This document shows, piece by piece, positions 14,276 through 21,968 of a DNA stretch of 60,796 bases (positions are counted from its first letter, which is position 1; each line of letters begins with the position of its first letter). The stretch is taken from the IMG/VR virus record IMGVR_UViG_3300033143_007105, positions 1 to 60,796 of that record. One strand, written 5' to 3'. The translations under genes and the position numbers were made by a program. The stretch comes from a virus. The notes under the pieces are model-generated. The model did no database searches and had not been told where the DNA came from. It worked only from the letters and a program-made list of their open reading frames with translations.

Positions 14276-16383
14276 TGAATGAATCAAAAATACCAATTTC
14301 AGAACATCAACTTGATATTCGTATTGCTAGAAATAATCTTCTTGATTTCACTACATTCACAAAACATGATTATGAAGTAAATTGGCATCATGCAAAACTT
14401 TGTCATTATCTTGATAAATTTATAGCCGGAGAAATAAAGAGATTATTAGTATTCATGCCCGTTCGAACAGGTAAGCAAATAGCTGATTCTACTATTATTT
14501 TAACAACTAAAGGTTGGAGAAAGCACGGAGGGTTAAAAGTAAATGATTATGTTTTTGGTTCTGATGGGAAACCTACAAAAATTATAGCTTTATCCCCTAA
14601 ATCAGTTTCTAAAATGAAAGTAATATTTGGTGATGGAGAAGAAATTTTATGTCATGAGAATCATGAATGGAAAGTTTATGATAGAAAAGATAAAAAGATA
14701 AAATTATTGGAGACTAAGGAAATTTTTGAGAATTTTTCAAAAATGGATATTTTTAAAAAAGAAGCAGTTGGGAGATTTTTAATTCTTACTGAACCATATG
14801 GTGTGCCAAAAAATTATAGTTTTTATAAGGTTAAAGACTTTACTACTGAGTTAAAAGAGCTTCCAAAATTCGGTTTTTTGGCAGGAACTAGAATAATAAA
14901 AAATGTAAAACATCTTATATATTCTAAAGAGCAGGGAAATTGTATACAAGTTGATAATAAAGATGGATTATACTTGGTAGGAAAAAAATTAATACCAACA
15001 CATAATTCTGAACTTGTTTCCAGGAGACTTCCAGCTTTTTTATTTGGAAAAGATCCTAATGCCAGTATTATTTCAACTTCCTATGGAGCTACCTTAGCAT
15101 CAAGAATGAATAGGGATGTTCAAAGAATAATTGAATCAAAAGAATATCAACAACTTTTTCCTGATACTAAACTTTTTGGTAAAAATGTTCAAACCCTCGC
15201 AGATGGGACATATCTTAAAAATTCAGAGATATTTGAGATTGTAGATCATAAAGGTTATTATATATCAGCAGGGATTGGAGGAGCAATAACTGGAAGTGGT
15301 GGAAAATATCTTTTGTGTGATGATCCTATTAAGAACAGAAAAGAAGCTAACTCTAAAACTTACAGAGAAGCTATTTGGGAATGGTATGGTTCAACTTTCT
15401 ATACTAGACAGGAAAAGGATGCATCTATTCTCATAACTCAAACCAGATGGCATGAGGATGATATGTCAGGTAGGTTGTTAGAAAAATCATTATCAGATGA
15501 GGATGCAGATCAGTGGACTGTTATTAATTTTCCTGCTATTAAAGATCAAGAAGATCCATACATTAGATTTCAACCAGAAGGTTTTGAAGATCCTAGAGAA
15601 GATGGTGAAGCTCTTTGGGAGAATAAATATTCCAGAAAGAAATTAAAAGCTATTAGAGCATCCATTTCATCAAAGGATTGGAACTCTATTTTTCAACAAA
15701 GACCTAAACCAGACAAAGGTGATATCATTCACAGGGAGTGGTATAGATTTTACAGGGTTGTTCCAGGAGATCTTGAAACAATTACTCTTAGTTGGGATAT
15801 GAATTTTAAAGAGAGTGTTAATTCATCTTTTGTTGAAGGTCAGGTTTGGGGTAAAAAGGGAGCAAATAGATATCTTCTTGATGAATTTAGAGAACAGGTA
15901 GGTTTTGTTCAGACTATAAAGGCTATGATTTCCTTTAATAAAAAATGGGATAAATTATCAAGGGTGATATTAAAGAATTCAGATTCTTCTTTTATTAGAG
16001 AAAATATTGTTGAAGAAAAAGCTAATGGTTCTGCTGTCATTGACACATTAAAAACAAAAATACCAGGACTTATTCCTTATAATCCAACAGAAAGCAAGGA
16101 AGCAAGAATGAATGCTGTAGCTCCACAAATTGCAGCAGGGAATGTTTTTCTACCTGATCCTAATGTTGACCACGAACACACTGATATGGATGTCCATGAT
16201 TTCATTGAGGAGACTGTAGGCTTTCCATCAGCAAAGTTTTCTGATAGATGTGATGCAATGAGTCAACTTTTGATAAGATTGAGAGAAACAACTTGGTTGG
16301 ATATTTTGGAAAGTGATGAAGATGAAAATGATTCTGGGATGAGTGATGATTTAAAAGAATTATTTTGGGGGGATAAATTTTGA
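14275..16383 (+). CDS. terL: Terminase large subunit, intein-interrupted
   Basis: ATPase-nuclease that pumps DNA into the prohead. The extein matches the Terminase_6-type family: N-terminal MPVRTGK joined after splicing to SELVSRRLPAFLFG forms the Walker A loop. LLCDDP is Walker B, ITQTRWHEDD the coupling segment, and TLSWDMNF starts the RNase H-like nuclease domain. A 177-residue intein (codons 68-244) splits Walker A between Lys67 and Ser245, so the ATPase should be dead until splicing. Mature length would be 525 residues, normal for the family. Translation may be coupled to the short leader ORF at 14249. Confidence 0.93.
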   Translation: MNESKIPISEHQLDIRIARNNLLDFTTFTKHDYEVNWHHAKLCHYLDKFIAGEIKRLLVFMPVRTGKQIADSTIILTTKGWRKHGGLKVNDYVFGSDGKPTKIIALSPKSVSKMKVIFGDGEEILCHENHEWKVYDRKDKKIKLLETKEIFENFSKMDIFKKEAVGRFLILTEPYGVPKNYSFYKVKDFTTELKELPKFGFLAGTRIIKNVKHLIYSKEQGNCIQVDNKDGLYLVGKKLIPTHNSELVSRRLPAFLFGKDPNASIISTSYGATLASRMNRDVQRIIESKEYQQLFPDTKLFGKNVQTLADGTYLKNSEIFEIVDHKGYYISAGIGGAITGSGGKYLLCDDPIKNRKEANSKTYREAIWEWYGSTFYTRQEKDASILITQTRWHEDDMSGRLLEKSLSDEDADQWTVINFPAIKDQEDPYIRFQPEGFEDPREDGEALWENKYSRKKLKAIRASISSKDWNSIFQQRPKPDKGDIIHREWYRFYRVVPGDLETITLSWDMNFKESVNSSFVEGQVWGKKGANRYLLDEFREQVGFVQTIKAMISFNKKWDKLSRVILKNSDSSFIRENIVEEKANGSAVIDTLKTKIPGLIPYNPTESKEARMNAVAPQIAAGNVFLPDPNVDHEHTDMDVHDFIEETVGFPSAKFSDRCDAMSQLLIRLRETTWLDILESDEDENDSGMSDDLKELFWGDKF
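14476..15006 (+). other. Mini-intein in terminase Walker A
   Basis: In-frame insertion of 177 codons. Block A reads QIADSTIILTTKGW, with Gln where Cys or Ser normally starts an intein. Block B-like sequence is GEEILCHENHEWKVY. The end reads VDNKDGLYLVGKKL then IPTHN followed by Ser+1, the canonical His-Asn/Ser C-terminal junction. The size leaves no room for a homing endonuclease domain. Gln1 inteins are rare and their first step cannot be a simple N-S acyl shift. Confidence 0.9.
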
Positions 16384-16420
16384 TTAAACATAATAATATT
16401 CATGGATTAAAATCTTAAAA

Positions 16421-16437
16421 TATCCTATTTACTATAG
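16421..16437 (+). promoter_or_regulatory. TATCCTATTTACTAT motif, copy 1
   Basis: First of four related sequences (also 16821-16837, 16886-16902, 17795-17811) with consensus TATCYTATTTAYTAT (copy 3 begins TGTTC). All lie close to promoters in this cassette, so it is a candidate operator. Confidence 0.4.
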
Positions 16438-16481
16438 TGTCATTATAATTATTTGTATTCATTATATTATTCACTTTTGTA

Positions 16482-16510
16482 TTGACAAAATTATTGAATT
16501 ATGTTAAGAT
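16482..16510 (+). promoter_or_regulatory. Strong sigma70-like promoter
   Basis: TTGACA, 17-bp spacer, TAAGAT. Drives the 16542 gene and probably those downstream. Confidence 0.8.
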
Positions 16511-16541
16511 TAAGACATAATAAGGAAAAGGAGAAAATGTT

Positions 16542-16781
16542 ATGAAATATTTATTAATAAGAAATGATCGCTGTTTCGGAGTAACAGAGACTGAAGATAA
16601 TATCAAAAATTGTAGTGTAAATTACGGAAAATTTATTAATGGTGGTCCTAGGCTTCATCAATTTGGTAGAGCAACAGCAAGAGCAATCAACAAAACAAAT
16701 TTAAAGAAATTTCTTGGTGGACACAGTACTAAAGAAAGAGAATGGCTGCTCTTAAATAAAGATTATTATGATGTTAATTAA
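16542..16781 (+). CDS. Hypothetical cassette protein (79 aa)
   Basis: AAGGAG ribosome binding site behind a strong promoter. The small basic protein has a mixed fold and no recognised domain. Its placement between terminase and head genes with a private promoter is typical of a moron-type gene expressed apart from the late operon. Confidence 0.6.
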   Translation: MKYLLIRNDRCFGVTETEDNIKNCSVNYGKFINGGPRLHQFGRATARAINKTNLKKFLGGHSTKEREWLLLNKDYYDVN

Positions 16782-16820
16782 GAAAAAGGGTTTATTATGA
16801 AAAAAGAAAAAATAGAAAAA

Positions 16821-16837
16821 TATCTTATTTACTATTT
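16821..16837 (+). promoter_or_regulatory. TATCYTATTTAYTAT motif, copy 2
   Basis: Reads TATCTTATTTACTAT and lies just upstream of the second promoter module. Confidence 0.35.
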
Positions 16838-16850
16838 GATAATTTCAATC

Positions 16851-17006
16851 AAACATAATAATATGCATGAATTAAAATTTTAAACTGTTCTATTTATTAT
16901 AGTGTCATTACAACCATTTGTATTCATTATATTATTCATTTTTGTATTGACAAAATTATTGAATTATGTTAAGATTAAGATATAATAAGGAAAAGGAGAT
17001 AATGTT
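16851..17006 (+). repeat. 156-bp duplicated promoter module, copy 2
   Basis: Second copy of 16386-16541, ending at the ATG of the 17007 gene. It contains motif copy 3 (16886-16902). Confidence 0.85.
16947..16975 (+). promoter_or_regulatory. Strong sigma70-like promoter
   Basis: TTGACA, 17-bp spacer, TAAGAT; identical in core to the promoter at 16482. Confidence 0.8.
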
Positions 17007-17402
17007 ATGAAAATATGTGAAATTTGTGGAGAAGATCACAGCTTAGAGCGAATTTGTGATAGTCAAGATATTTGTATAGATTGTTATAATAATCTGGAGA
17101 TGAAAACATGTGATGAACAGATGAAAAATATTTTTAGTTTTTCCCCGGATTATATCAATGAAATTCCAGTAGAAAATTGTGACAAAGTAACAGCAGAATA
17201 TGGGAAATCTTGGTTCAGGGACGAGGTGAGAGAATATTATTTTGATCCACACAATCCAGTTTGGGACATAGTTTTTCATGATCCCACAAGCGGGGAATGG
17301 TGGAAAATGAAAAAAAGTGAACAGAAAAAACTCGATGAAATTTTGTTATCTATAGATAGCATGTTGGAATGGAGGAGAAAATGTTATGAAAAAATATTAT
17401 AA
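17007..17402 (+). CDS. Hypothetical zinc-ribbon protein (131 aa)
   Basis: N-terminal CEICGEDHS, then CDSQDICIDC, forms a treble-clef or ribbon-type metal site. The remainder includes a Trp-rich segment and a helical C-terminus. It overlaps the next gene by 17 bases. Function unknown. Confidence 0.6.
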   Translation: MKICEICGEDHSLERICDSQDICIDCYNNLEMKTCDEQMKNIFSFSPDYINEIPVENCDKVTAEYGKSWFRDEVREYYFDPHNPVWDIVFHDPTSGEWWKMKKSEQKKLDEILLSIDSMLEWRRKCYEKIL

Positions 17403-17580
17403 AATTGATGATAAATACACAGAATGGTGCTTAGAATCCTGGGTATATGTAAACAAGAAAGGGATAAAACGCATAAAAACATATCGTGCTAACGGGAGCG
17501 GTTTTAAAGAAACAAAATATTTCAATTTTGAGGATCTAACGCATGAAGATCAACTTTTTTGGACTAGCAGATTAAAATAA
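17386..17580 (+). CDS. Hypothetical protein (64 aa)
   Basis: AGGAG within the upstream gene precedes the ATG. Small, Tyr/Trp-rich and basic. Uses CGC and CGT arginine codons, unlike most of this genome. Confidence 0.55.
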   Translation: MKKYYKIDDKYTEWCLESWVYVNKKGIKRIKTYRANGSGFKETKYFNFEDLTHEDQLFWTSRLK

Positions 17581-17591
17581 GGAAATAAATT

Positions 17592-17768
17592 ATGAACAAG
17601 AAAGAAATATTAAAACAAATTAAAAACCAGAAAATTACTCGTATTCGTGCTGGGTTTTTTCTGAATGAAGATTTGTTAAAAGAATTTAAAACAAAGTGTG
17701 ACAAGTTGGAAGTCTCACAATCTGTACTTTTAGAAATTATTATGAAAGATTTTCTCAGTTTAAAATAA
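17592..17768 (+). CDS. Ribbon-helix-helix (CopG-like) DNA-binding protein
   Basis: 58 residues. A short strand (ITRIRAGFFL) followed by helix NEDLLKEFKTKCDKL, a turn and helix SQSVLLEIIMKDFL is the pattern of the ribbon-helix-helix fold, which binds DNA as a dimer. AAGGAAA precedes the ATG. It sits beside the repeated promoter motifs, so it is the natural candidate for their regulator; this is inference from proximity. Confidence 0.6.
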   Translation: MNKKEILKQIKNQKITRIRAGFFLNEDLLKEFKTKCDKLEVSQSVLLEIIMKDFLSLK

Positions 17769-17794
17769 TCCTTTAACTTACTTTAATTAATAAA

Positions 17795-17811
17795 TATCCT
17801 ATTTATTATTG
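17795..17811 (+). promoter_or_regulatory. TATCYTATTTAYTAT motif, copy 4
   Basis: Reads TATCCTATTTATTAT and lies directly before the next -35 box. Confidence 0.4.
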
Positions 17812-17841
17812 TTGACTTTTGTGTTACTTTATTAATAGTAT
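17812..17841 (+). promoter_or_regulatory. Possible sigma70 promoter
   Basis: TTGACT, 18-bp spacer, TAGTAT, upstream of the first leader-family gene at 17905. Weaker than the two promoters before it. Confidence 0.4.
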
Positions 17842-17904
17842 TATTTGTTTGATAAAGAGTTCTAAAGTAATTTCTTTTAAAAACATAATATTTGGAGATA
17901 TATT

Positions 17905-18615
17905 ATGAGTAAAGCAACAGAATTATTAGAAAAGATAAGGGAATTAAAAGAATCAGTTGTTAAAGTTAGAATGATTGATGATAAAATTGCTGTTGAATCA
18001 CCTTATAATTCTGATTTTGTTAAGAAAGCAAGACAGATGCAGGGCAAATGGGATTCCAAAAATAAAGTATGGGTTTTTGATAATGAAGATAGGAGTTTAG
18101 TTTTAGATATACTTCGTTCAGTTTATGGTTATGAGGAAAGTGGTGAGTTAGTTACAGTGGAAGTAGGGGGTGATGCTCTTAAATCTGGTGATAAATACGA
18201 TCATATTGTTTTATTTGGACAGGATTTAGCAAAACGGTGGGATAGGGATAGTGAGGTTAAATTGCCAAAAAATGTAAGAGTGATTAAAGGTGATTTTGCT
18301 TCTAGTGGTGGTTCTAGGAAAAGTCCTGCTATTGGAGATATTGTTGGAGTGGTTTTAAAAGTAAAAGATGTGTCAAAGATGAAAGCAGAAGAACTTTTAA
18401 ATGAATATCCAAAAGATGTTAAAATTATTACAAAACTTGCTCCTATTATCAAAAAGAATGACTTAAAAAAAGCAGGTGTTTGGGATGATTTAATTAAGGA
18501 AATAAAATCATTATCGGATAAATATGATATTGCTTTTTCTGGTAAGATTACTATTGGTAAAATTAAACCTAAATATGTAATAGATCAGAATACTGGAAAT
18601 ATTTCATTTGAATAA
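17905..18615 (+). CDS. Class A leader protein with HARP-like domain
   Basis: 236 residues. The N-terminus is the archetypal class A leader (MSKATELLEKIRELKE, residues 1-16). Residues about 20-75 (ending in the SVYGYEE segment) carry SPYNSDFVKKARQM, then GKWDSKNKVWVF, resembling the small HARP-type domain of SMARCAL1-like proteins and many phage proteins. That domain may bind DNA structures. The rest is unassigned. It lies between the cassette and the portal. By analogy with T4 internal proteins, the leader may direct it into the head and be cut after the leader glutamate. Confidence 0.65.
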   Translation: MSKATELLEKIRELKESVVKVRMIDDKIAVESPYNSDFVKKARQMQGKWDSKNKVWVFDNEDRSLVLDILRSVYGYEESGELVTVEVGGDALKSGDKYDHIVLFGQDLAKRWDRDSEVKLPKNVRVIKGDFASSGGSRKSPAIGDIVGVVLKVKDVSKMKAEELLNEYPKDVKIITKLAPIIKKNDLKKAGVWDDLIKEIKSLSDKYDIAFSGKITIGKIKPKYVIDQNTGNISFE

Positions 18616-18650
18616 TATATCTAAAACAACTATTAACATTTAAGGAAAAT

Positions 18651-20393
18651 ATGGGATTTTTAGATTCTTTACAATTTTGGAAAAGTAAAAATATTACATT
18701 GAATCAAGCACAAGCTACCTTACTTGAGAAAATGTTTCCAGGTTTTAAAAACATTAAATCTGAAGAGGATCTTAATAAATTATCTGAAAGGGTTATTGCA
18801 GGGGTGAACGATACTGATGCAATGGATGATTTCAGAGAAGCTATTAAGGAAAATCTCCAATCCGGTAATCTTAAAAATTATCATGTTGCTGCTGCTTTGT
18901 CTGCTGTTTATACAAAAGTTTCTCGGTATTGGAAGGATATAATAAGAGAAATTGATAAAGTTAGGAACAACTATTTAGTTGATCTTATTATTAATCAGAT
19001 TACAGAGGATGCTCTTGCTCCGGATGTATCAACCGGGGAAATATTAAATGTTTTTTCTAAGAATACAAAAATCAATAAAGAATTAAAATATTTAGATGAG
19101 AAATTTAAGTTTGATGATTTTGTTGCTGATTTTACTCCGGACCTTTGTGCTTATGGTGAACAAACATTTTCAACTAAAATAAGGACAAAGAATAATAAAG
19201 AGAAACAAGAATCCATTACTGAAAAAATGAGGAAGAAGTTTGAAAAGGATTCTAATATAAATGAGGAAAAATCTGAATTAGATAATAATGAGGAGGAAGG
19301 CAGTTTAGGTTTAGTTGAACTGAATGATGATGTTCCTCATGGAACTGTTATTGGAATTTCAAAAGGTATTGAAATTGATGGATATTTAGTTATTAATGAT
19401 AAAGATAAAATAGAGAAAAGATCAAATTGGGATTATGTTAAATTCAGGCTTGGTAAATCTAAAATAAGAATTGATCTACATCAAGAGTTTGCTCATGCAA
19501 ATAAGAATTTAAAACAGGCAATGAAAGATATTCCTAGATTTGTTAGAATTGGGAAAGGTTTTATATATCCTATTATTGCAAAACTCAAAGAATTAGAACT
19601 TTTAGAAGTTCTTGTTCCAGCAACAAAAATCAATAAACTTTCATCAGGTACTTTAATTGGAATGAACGTACCTTCAGGAACAAAAATTGAAGATGCTATG
19701 AAAGCATCAAGGAAATTAGAAGGGATAATAAATAAGAAAGTTGGTATTGATACACAGAAAGAGGAGATATCACTTGTCAATATAATGTCCTCAGCAGGAA
19801 GGGTAAAAATAGTTCCTCAGTTTGGTGAAAAAGGCAGTCTTTCAAAATTAGATCATCATTCTGAGGAACCTGATGATTTGTTAAGTTCTATCAGGGATAT
19901 TAGAGAAGTAGTATCAACAACAATTGGTATTCCTTTTGAAATCTTATTTCTTTCTGATACCGATAAAAAAGTTGAGATCTTAAAACGCTATGCAAGATAT
20001 ATAAGGAAATTGAAAAGTGTCCAGAAAGCAATTTCTGATGGTATCAGACAAATTATCTATGTTCATCTTGTCAATGTTGGTATTTCATTTACTCCAAAAG
20101 ATATTGAAATTGAATTTAGGAATAAATTAGTTGAAGTGGATCAATTAGATAAATTGGAATTTGCCGACACTGTTGTTAGTATGTTGGGTAATATAAAGAG
20201 CTTCTTTTATGAATTAGCAGAAGAGGATTCTCCACTTGCAGGATATGTTAATTTTGAAGGGTTAGTAAAAGTGTTAAACGAGTATTTGAAAAGTATTGGA
20301 TTATCAGGAGCAATAAGAGATAAACCACTAAAAGAACCTGAAACTGTACCGGATGAAGAGGATGATGAAGAAGAAACTCAAAGAAAAGTTTAA
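18651..20393 (+). CDS. Portal protein (T4 gp20-like)
   Basis: 580 residues. Forms the dodecameric ring at the head vertex through which DNA passes. The long central region (IPRFVRIGKGFIYPIIAKL, VPHGTVIG) and the IGIPFEILFLSDTDKK stretch preceding a long helix fit myovirus portals of the gp20 type, which are slightly shorter (T4, 524). The C-terminus is highly acidic. It lies downstream of terL and upstream of protease/scaffold/capsid, as expected. AAGGAAA precedes the ATG. Confidence 0.8.
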   Translation: MGFLDSLQFWKSKNITLNQAQATLLEKMFPGFKNIKSEEDLNKLSERVIAGVNDTDAMDDFREAIKENLQSGNLKNYHVAAALSAVYTKVSRYWKDIIREIDKVRNNYLVDLIINQITEDALAPDVSTGEILNVFSKNTKINKELKYLDEKFKFDDFVADFTPDLCAYGEQTFSTKIRTKNNKEKQESITEKMRKKFEKDSNINEEKSELDNNEEEGSLGLVELNDDVPHGTVIGISKGIEIDGYLVINDKDKIEKRSNWDYVKFRLGKSKIRIDLHQEFAHANKNLKQAMKDIPRFVRIGKGFIYPIIAKLKELELLEVLVPATKINKLSSGTLIGMNVPSGTKIEDAMKASRKLEGIINKKVGIDTQKEEISLVNIMSSAGRVKIVPQFGEKGSLSKLDHHSEEPDDLLSSIRDIREVVSTTIGIPFEILFLSDTDKKVEILKRYARYIRKLKSVQKAISDGIRQIIYVHLVNVGISFTPKDIEIEFRNKLVEVDQLDKLEFADTVVSMLGNIKSFFYELAEEDSPLAGYVNFEGLVKVLNEYLKSIGLSGAIRDKPLKEPETVPDEEDDEEETQRKV

Positions 20394-20610
20394 TAAAACA
20401 ATGAATGATATAGTTGATAAAGTAAAAGAGAATAATATAAAACTTGATAATTGTTCTAGGCATAATTTTGTTTGTGTTAGTTCAGATCAAAATACATTTA
20501 AAAGATATCAATGTTTAAATTGTGGAGGATTTGTTTCCAATTCCGATAAGACTTGGTACGAAAAAGGTTTAGAACATGGATTAAAAACAGGGGAGAATGG
20601 AGATGATTAA
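20365..20610 (+). CDS. Small Cys protein overlapping portal end
   Basis: About 81 residues. The start is uncertain (ATGs at 20353, 20362, 20365 and 20401 share the frame); 20365 is chosen as it lies closest after AGAGG. CSRHNFVCV and CLNCGG suggest a zinc site. It overlaps the portal by about 29 bases in another frame. Confidence 0.5.
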   Translation: MKKKLKEKFNKTMNDIVDKVKENNIKLDNCSRHNFVCVSSDQNTFKRYQCLNCGGFVSNSDKTWYEKGLEHGLKTGENGDD

Positions 20611-20857
20611 TACAAAAGAGATGATTGATTTTTTGGATGAAAAATCTAGTACAGACAAATGGGTTGATAAACATCTTAAGGAAATAAAGCCAAATGAAAA
20701 TGAAATTGATGATGTTACGTATGTATTGGATCTTATAAAGAAAGGTTCAGTAAGAATTTCTTTTAGTAAAAATATTGAGAAATATCGGGATATTCTTTTA
20801 AAAATTGGAAAAAAGGAAATTCCTAATTTAGTTTTTGTTGGACAAGAGACAAAATAG
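20603..20857 (+). CDS. Class B leader protein (84 aa)
   Basis: The ATG at 20603, 7 bases after GGGAG, gives the N-terminus MINTKEMIDFLDE, a class B leader; the ATG at 20597 would add two residues. The cargo is about 70 residues with no recognised domain. First of a run of such genes after the portal. Confidence 0.65.
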   Translation: MINTKEMIDFLDEKSSTDKWVDKHLKEIKPNENEIDDVTYVLDLIKKGSVRISFSKNIEKYRDILLKIGKKEIPNLVFVGQETK

Positions 20858-20906
20858 TAGATTTTTATTTTAATTAAAAAGAGGTGGATTTTCAGGGAAA
20901 GTAAGG

Positions 20907-21320
20907 ATGATTAATAAATTAAAAATTATTACTTCAAGAGAAATGCTTTTATTTTTAGAAGCTAAAGATAAATATATTTTAGTAATGGAAGATGAAGATG
21001 GTATTTTAGATCTATTGAAAATTTATCTTAGTAAATACAAAGCATTAAAGGTTGAAGTTTTTTCTCAATTTAAGGAGGGTTTGTTTTTTCTTGCAGAGTA
21101 TTTTAAGAAGGTTGAATTAGTCATTGTGGATGGCATTGGTCCAGGTGATCCTAGAATTAGTCAAAAAATTTATTTATTGTGTAAAGATAAAGAAATTCCT
21201 GTTATTTATTCTACGGGTTCAAGCAGACCAAAATTTGTTGATGAAGAGGATTATTTAGGAAAACCTTTTAAGAGCAAAGATTTAATTTCATTAATAAAGA
21301 CAAAGAATATAGAGGTATAA
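20907..21320 (+). CDS. Class B leader fused to receiver-like domain
   Basis: 137 residues. The leader (ITSREMLLFLE, residues 8-18) precedes a compact receiver fold. YILVMEDED supplies acidic residues, VIVDG provides the likely phospho-acceptor D75, YSTGS the conserved Ser/Thr (T103), and GKPF the conserved lysine (K119). No output domain follows. Receiver domains normally take phosphate from histidine kinases. A phage copy with a putative head-targeting leader could titrate or mimic a host response regulator after injection; that is a hypothesis. Confidence 0.7.
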   Translation: MINKLKIITSREMLLFLEAKDKYILVMEDEDGILDLLKIYLSKYKALKVEVFSQFKEGLFFLAEYFKKVELVIVDGIGPGDPRISQKIYLLCKDKEIPVIYSTGSSRPKFVDEEDYLGKPFKSKDLISLIKTKNIEV

Positions 21321-21322
21321 AT

Positions 21323-21495
21323 ATGAAAACAGCAAAAAAGACACTTTAGAGAGATTGAGGGATATGAGTCCAGGATCATTAAAAGAATGTTATACAGAGG
21401 AATCTAGGATGTCTCAGATGCTATCTGAATCCTTTAAGAAAAGAAAAGAGAATATAAAGAGTAGTGCAATGGATTTAATGGAATCTATGAGCTAA
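21323..21495 (+). pseudogene. Leader-family ORF split by a -1 frame break
   Basis: ATG at 21323 reads MKTAKKTL and stops. A -1 shift at the heptamer A-AAA-AAG (21334-21340), in the correct phase for classical tandem slippage, gives MKTAKK then DTLERLRDMSPGS and onward, 57 residues ending at TAA 21493-21495. Either it is a degenerate gene or translation uses programmed frameshifting. An internal ATG at 21364 could make a 43-residue product. Confidence 0.45.
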
Positions 21496-21511
21496 GTTAT
21501 TGGAGAAGATG

Positions 21512-21955
21512 ATGATTACTTCAAAAGAAATGCTTTTATTTTTAGAAGGAAAGATAAAGAGTTTGCTTAACAAAGAACTTGATATAAATATAATAGGTTT
21601 CACTAAACTTAAAAAATGGAAGCTTGAAAAGAATGTTCATAATATTTATTGGCTTCAATCTCAAGATAAAAAAGATGTAAGGTTTCCGGTAATAGATGGA
21701 GAGGTTTTTGGTTTAAAAGAAAAAAGGAATACAGCTACTTTTATTATTCTCACTATTCCAGAAAATTTGAAAAACATTACTGCTAATATGAGAGGTCCAA
21801 TTATTATGGATCTTGATTCTATGTCTGCTGACCAGAGTGAAACAATAAATAAGAAAGCTGAATCTAGTTTCAAAGCTTATGATATTCTTATAAAACATTA
21901 TGAGAAACAAGGTAAAGAAGGGGAAGAAATTTTAAGGATTTTAAATAAGAAATAA
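21512..21955 (+). CDS. Class B leader protein (147 aa)
   Basis: The ATG at 21512, 6 bases after GGAG, gives MITSKEMLLFLEGK. Its first 45 bases are nearly identical to the leader DNA of the receiver gene, showing recent copying of the leader. The cargo is unassigned; a segment RGPIIMDLDSMSAD hints at an alpha/beta fold. Confidence 0.65.
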   Translation: MITSKEMLLFLEGKIKSLLNKELDINIIGFTKLKKWKLEKNVHNIYWLQSQDKKDVRFPVIDGEVFGLKEKRNTATFIILTIPENLKNITANMRGPIIMDLDSMSADQSETINKKAESSFKAYDILIKHYEKQGKEGEEILRILNKK

Positions 21956-21968
21956 GGAGATAGGTACA

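Larger units (their letters stand above)
16386..16541 (+). repeat. 156-bp duplicated promoter module, copy 1
   Basis: Aligns without net gaps to 16851-17006 (offset 465). The -35/-10 region and ribosome binding site are nearly identical, with more divergence upstream. It ends at the start codon of the 16542 gene. Confidence 0.85.

Noticed and set aside
16798-16884. 28-codon ORF between the two promoter modules
   Set aside because: Overlaps motif copy 2 and the start of the duplicated module, with AT-rich low-information codons; more likely non-coding.
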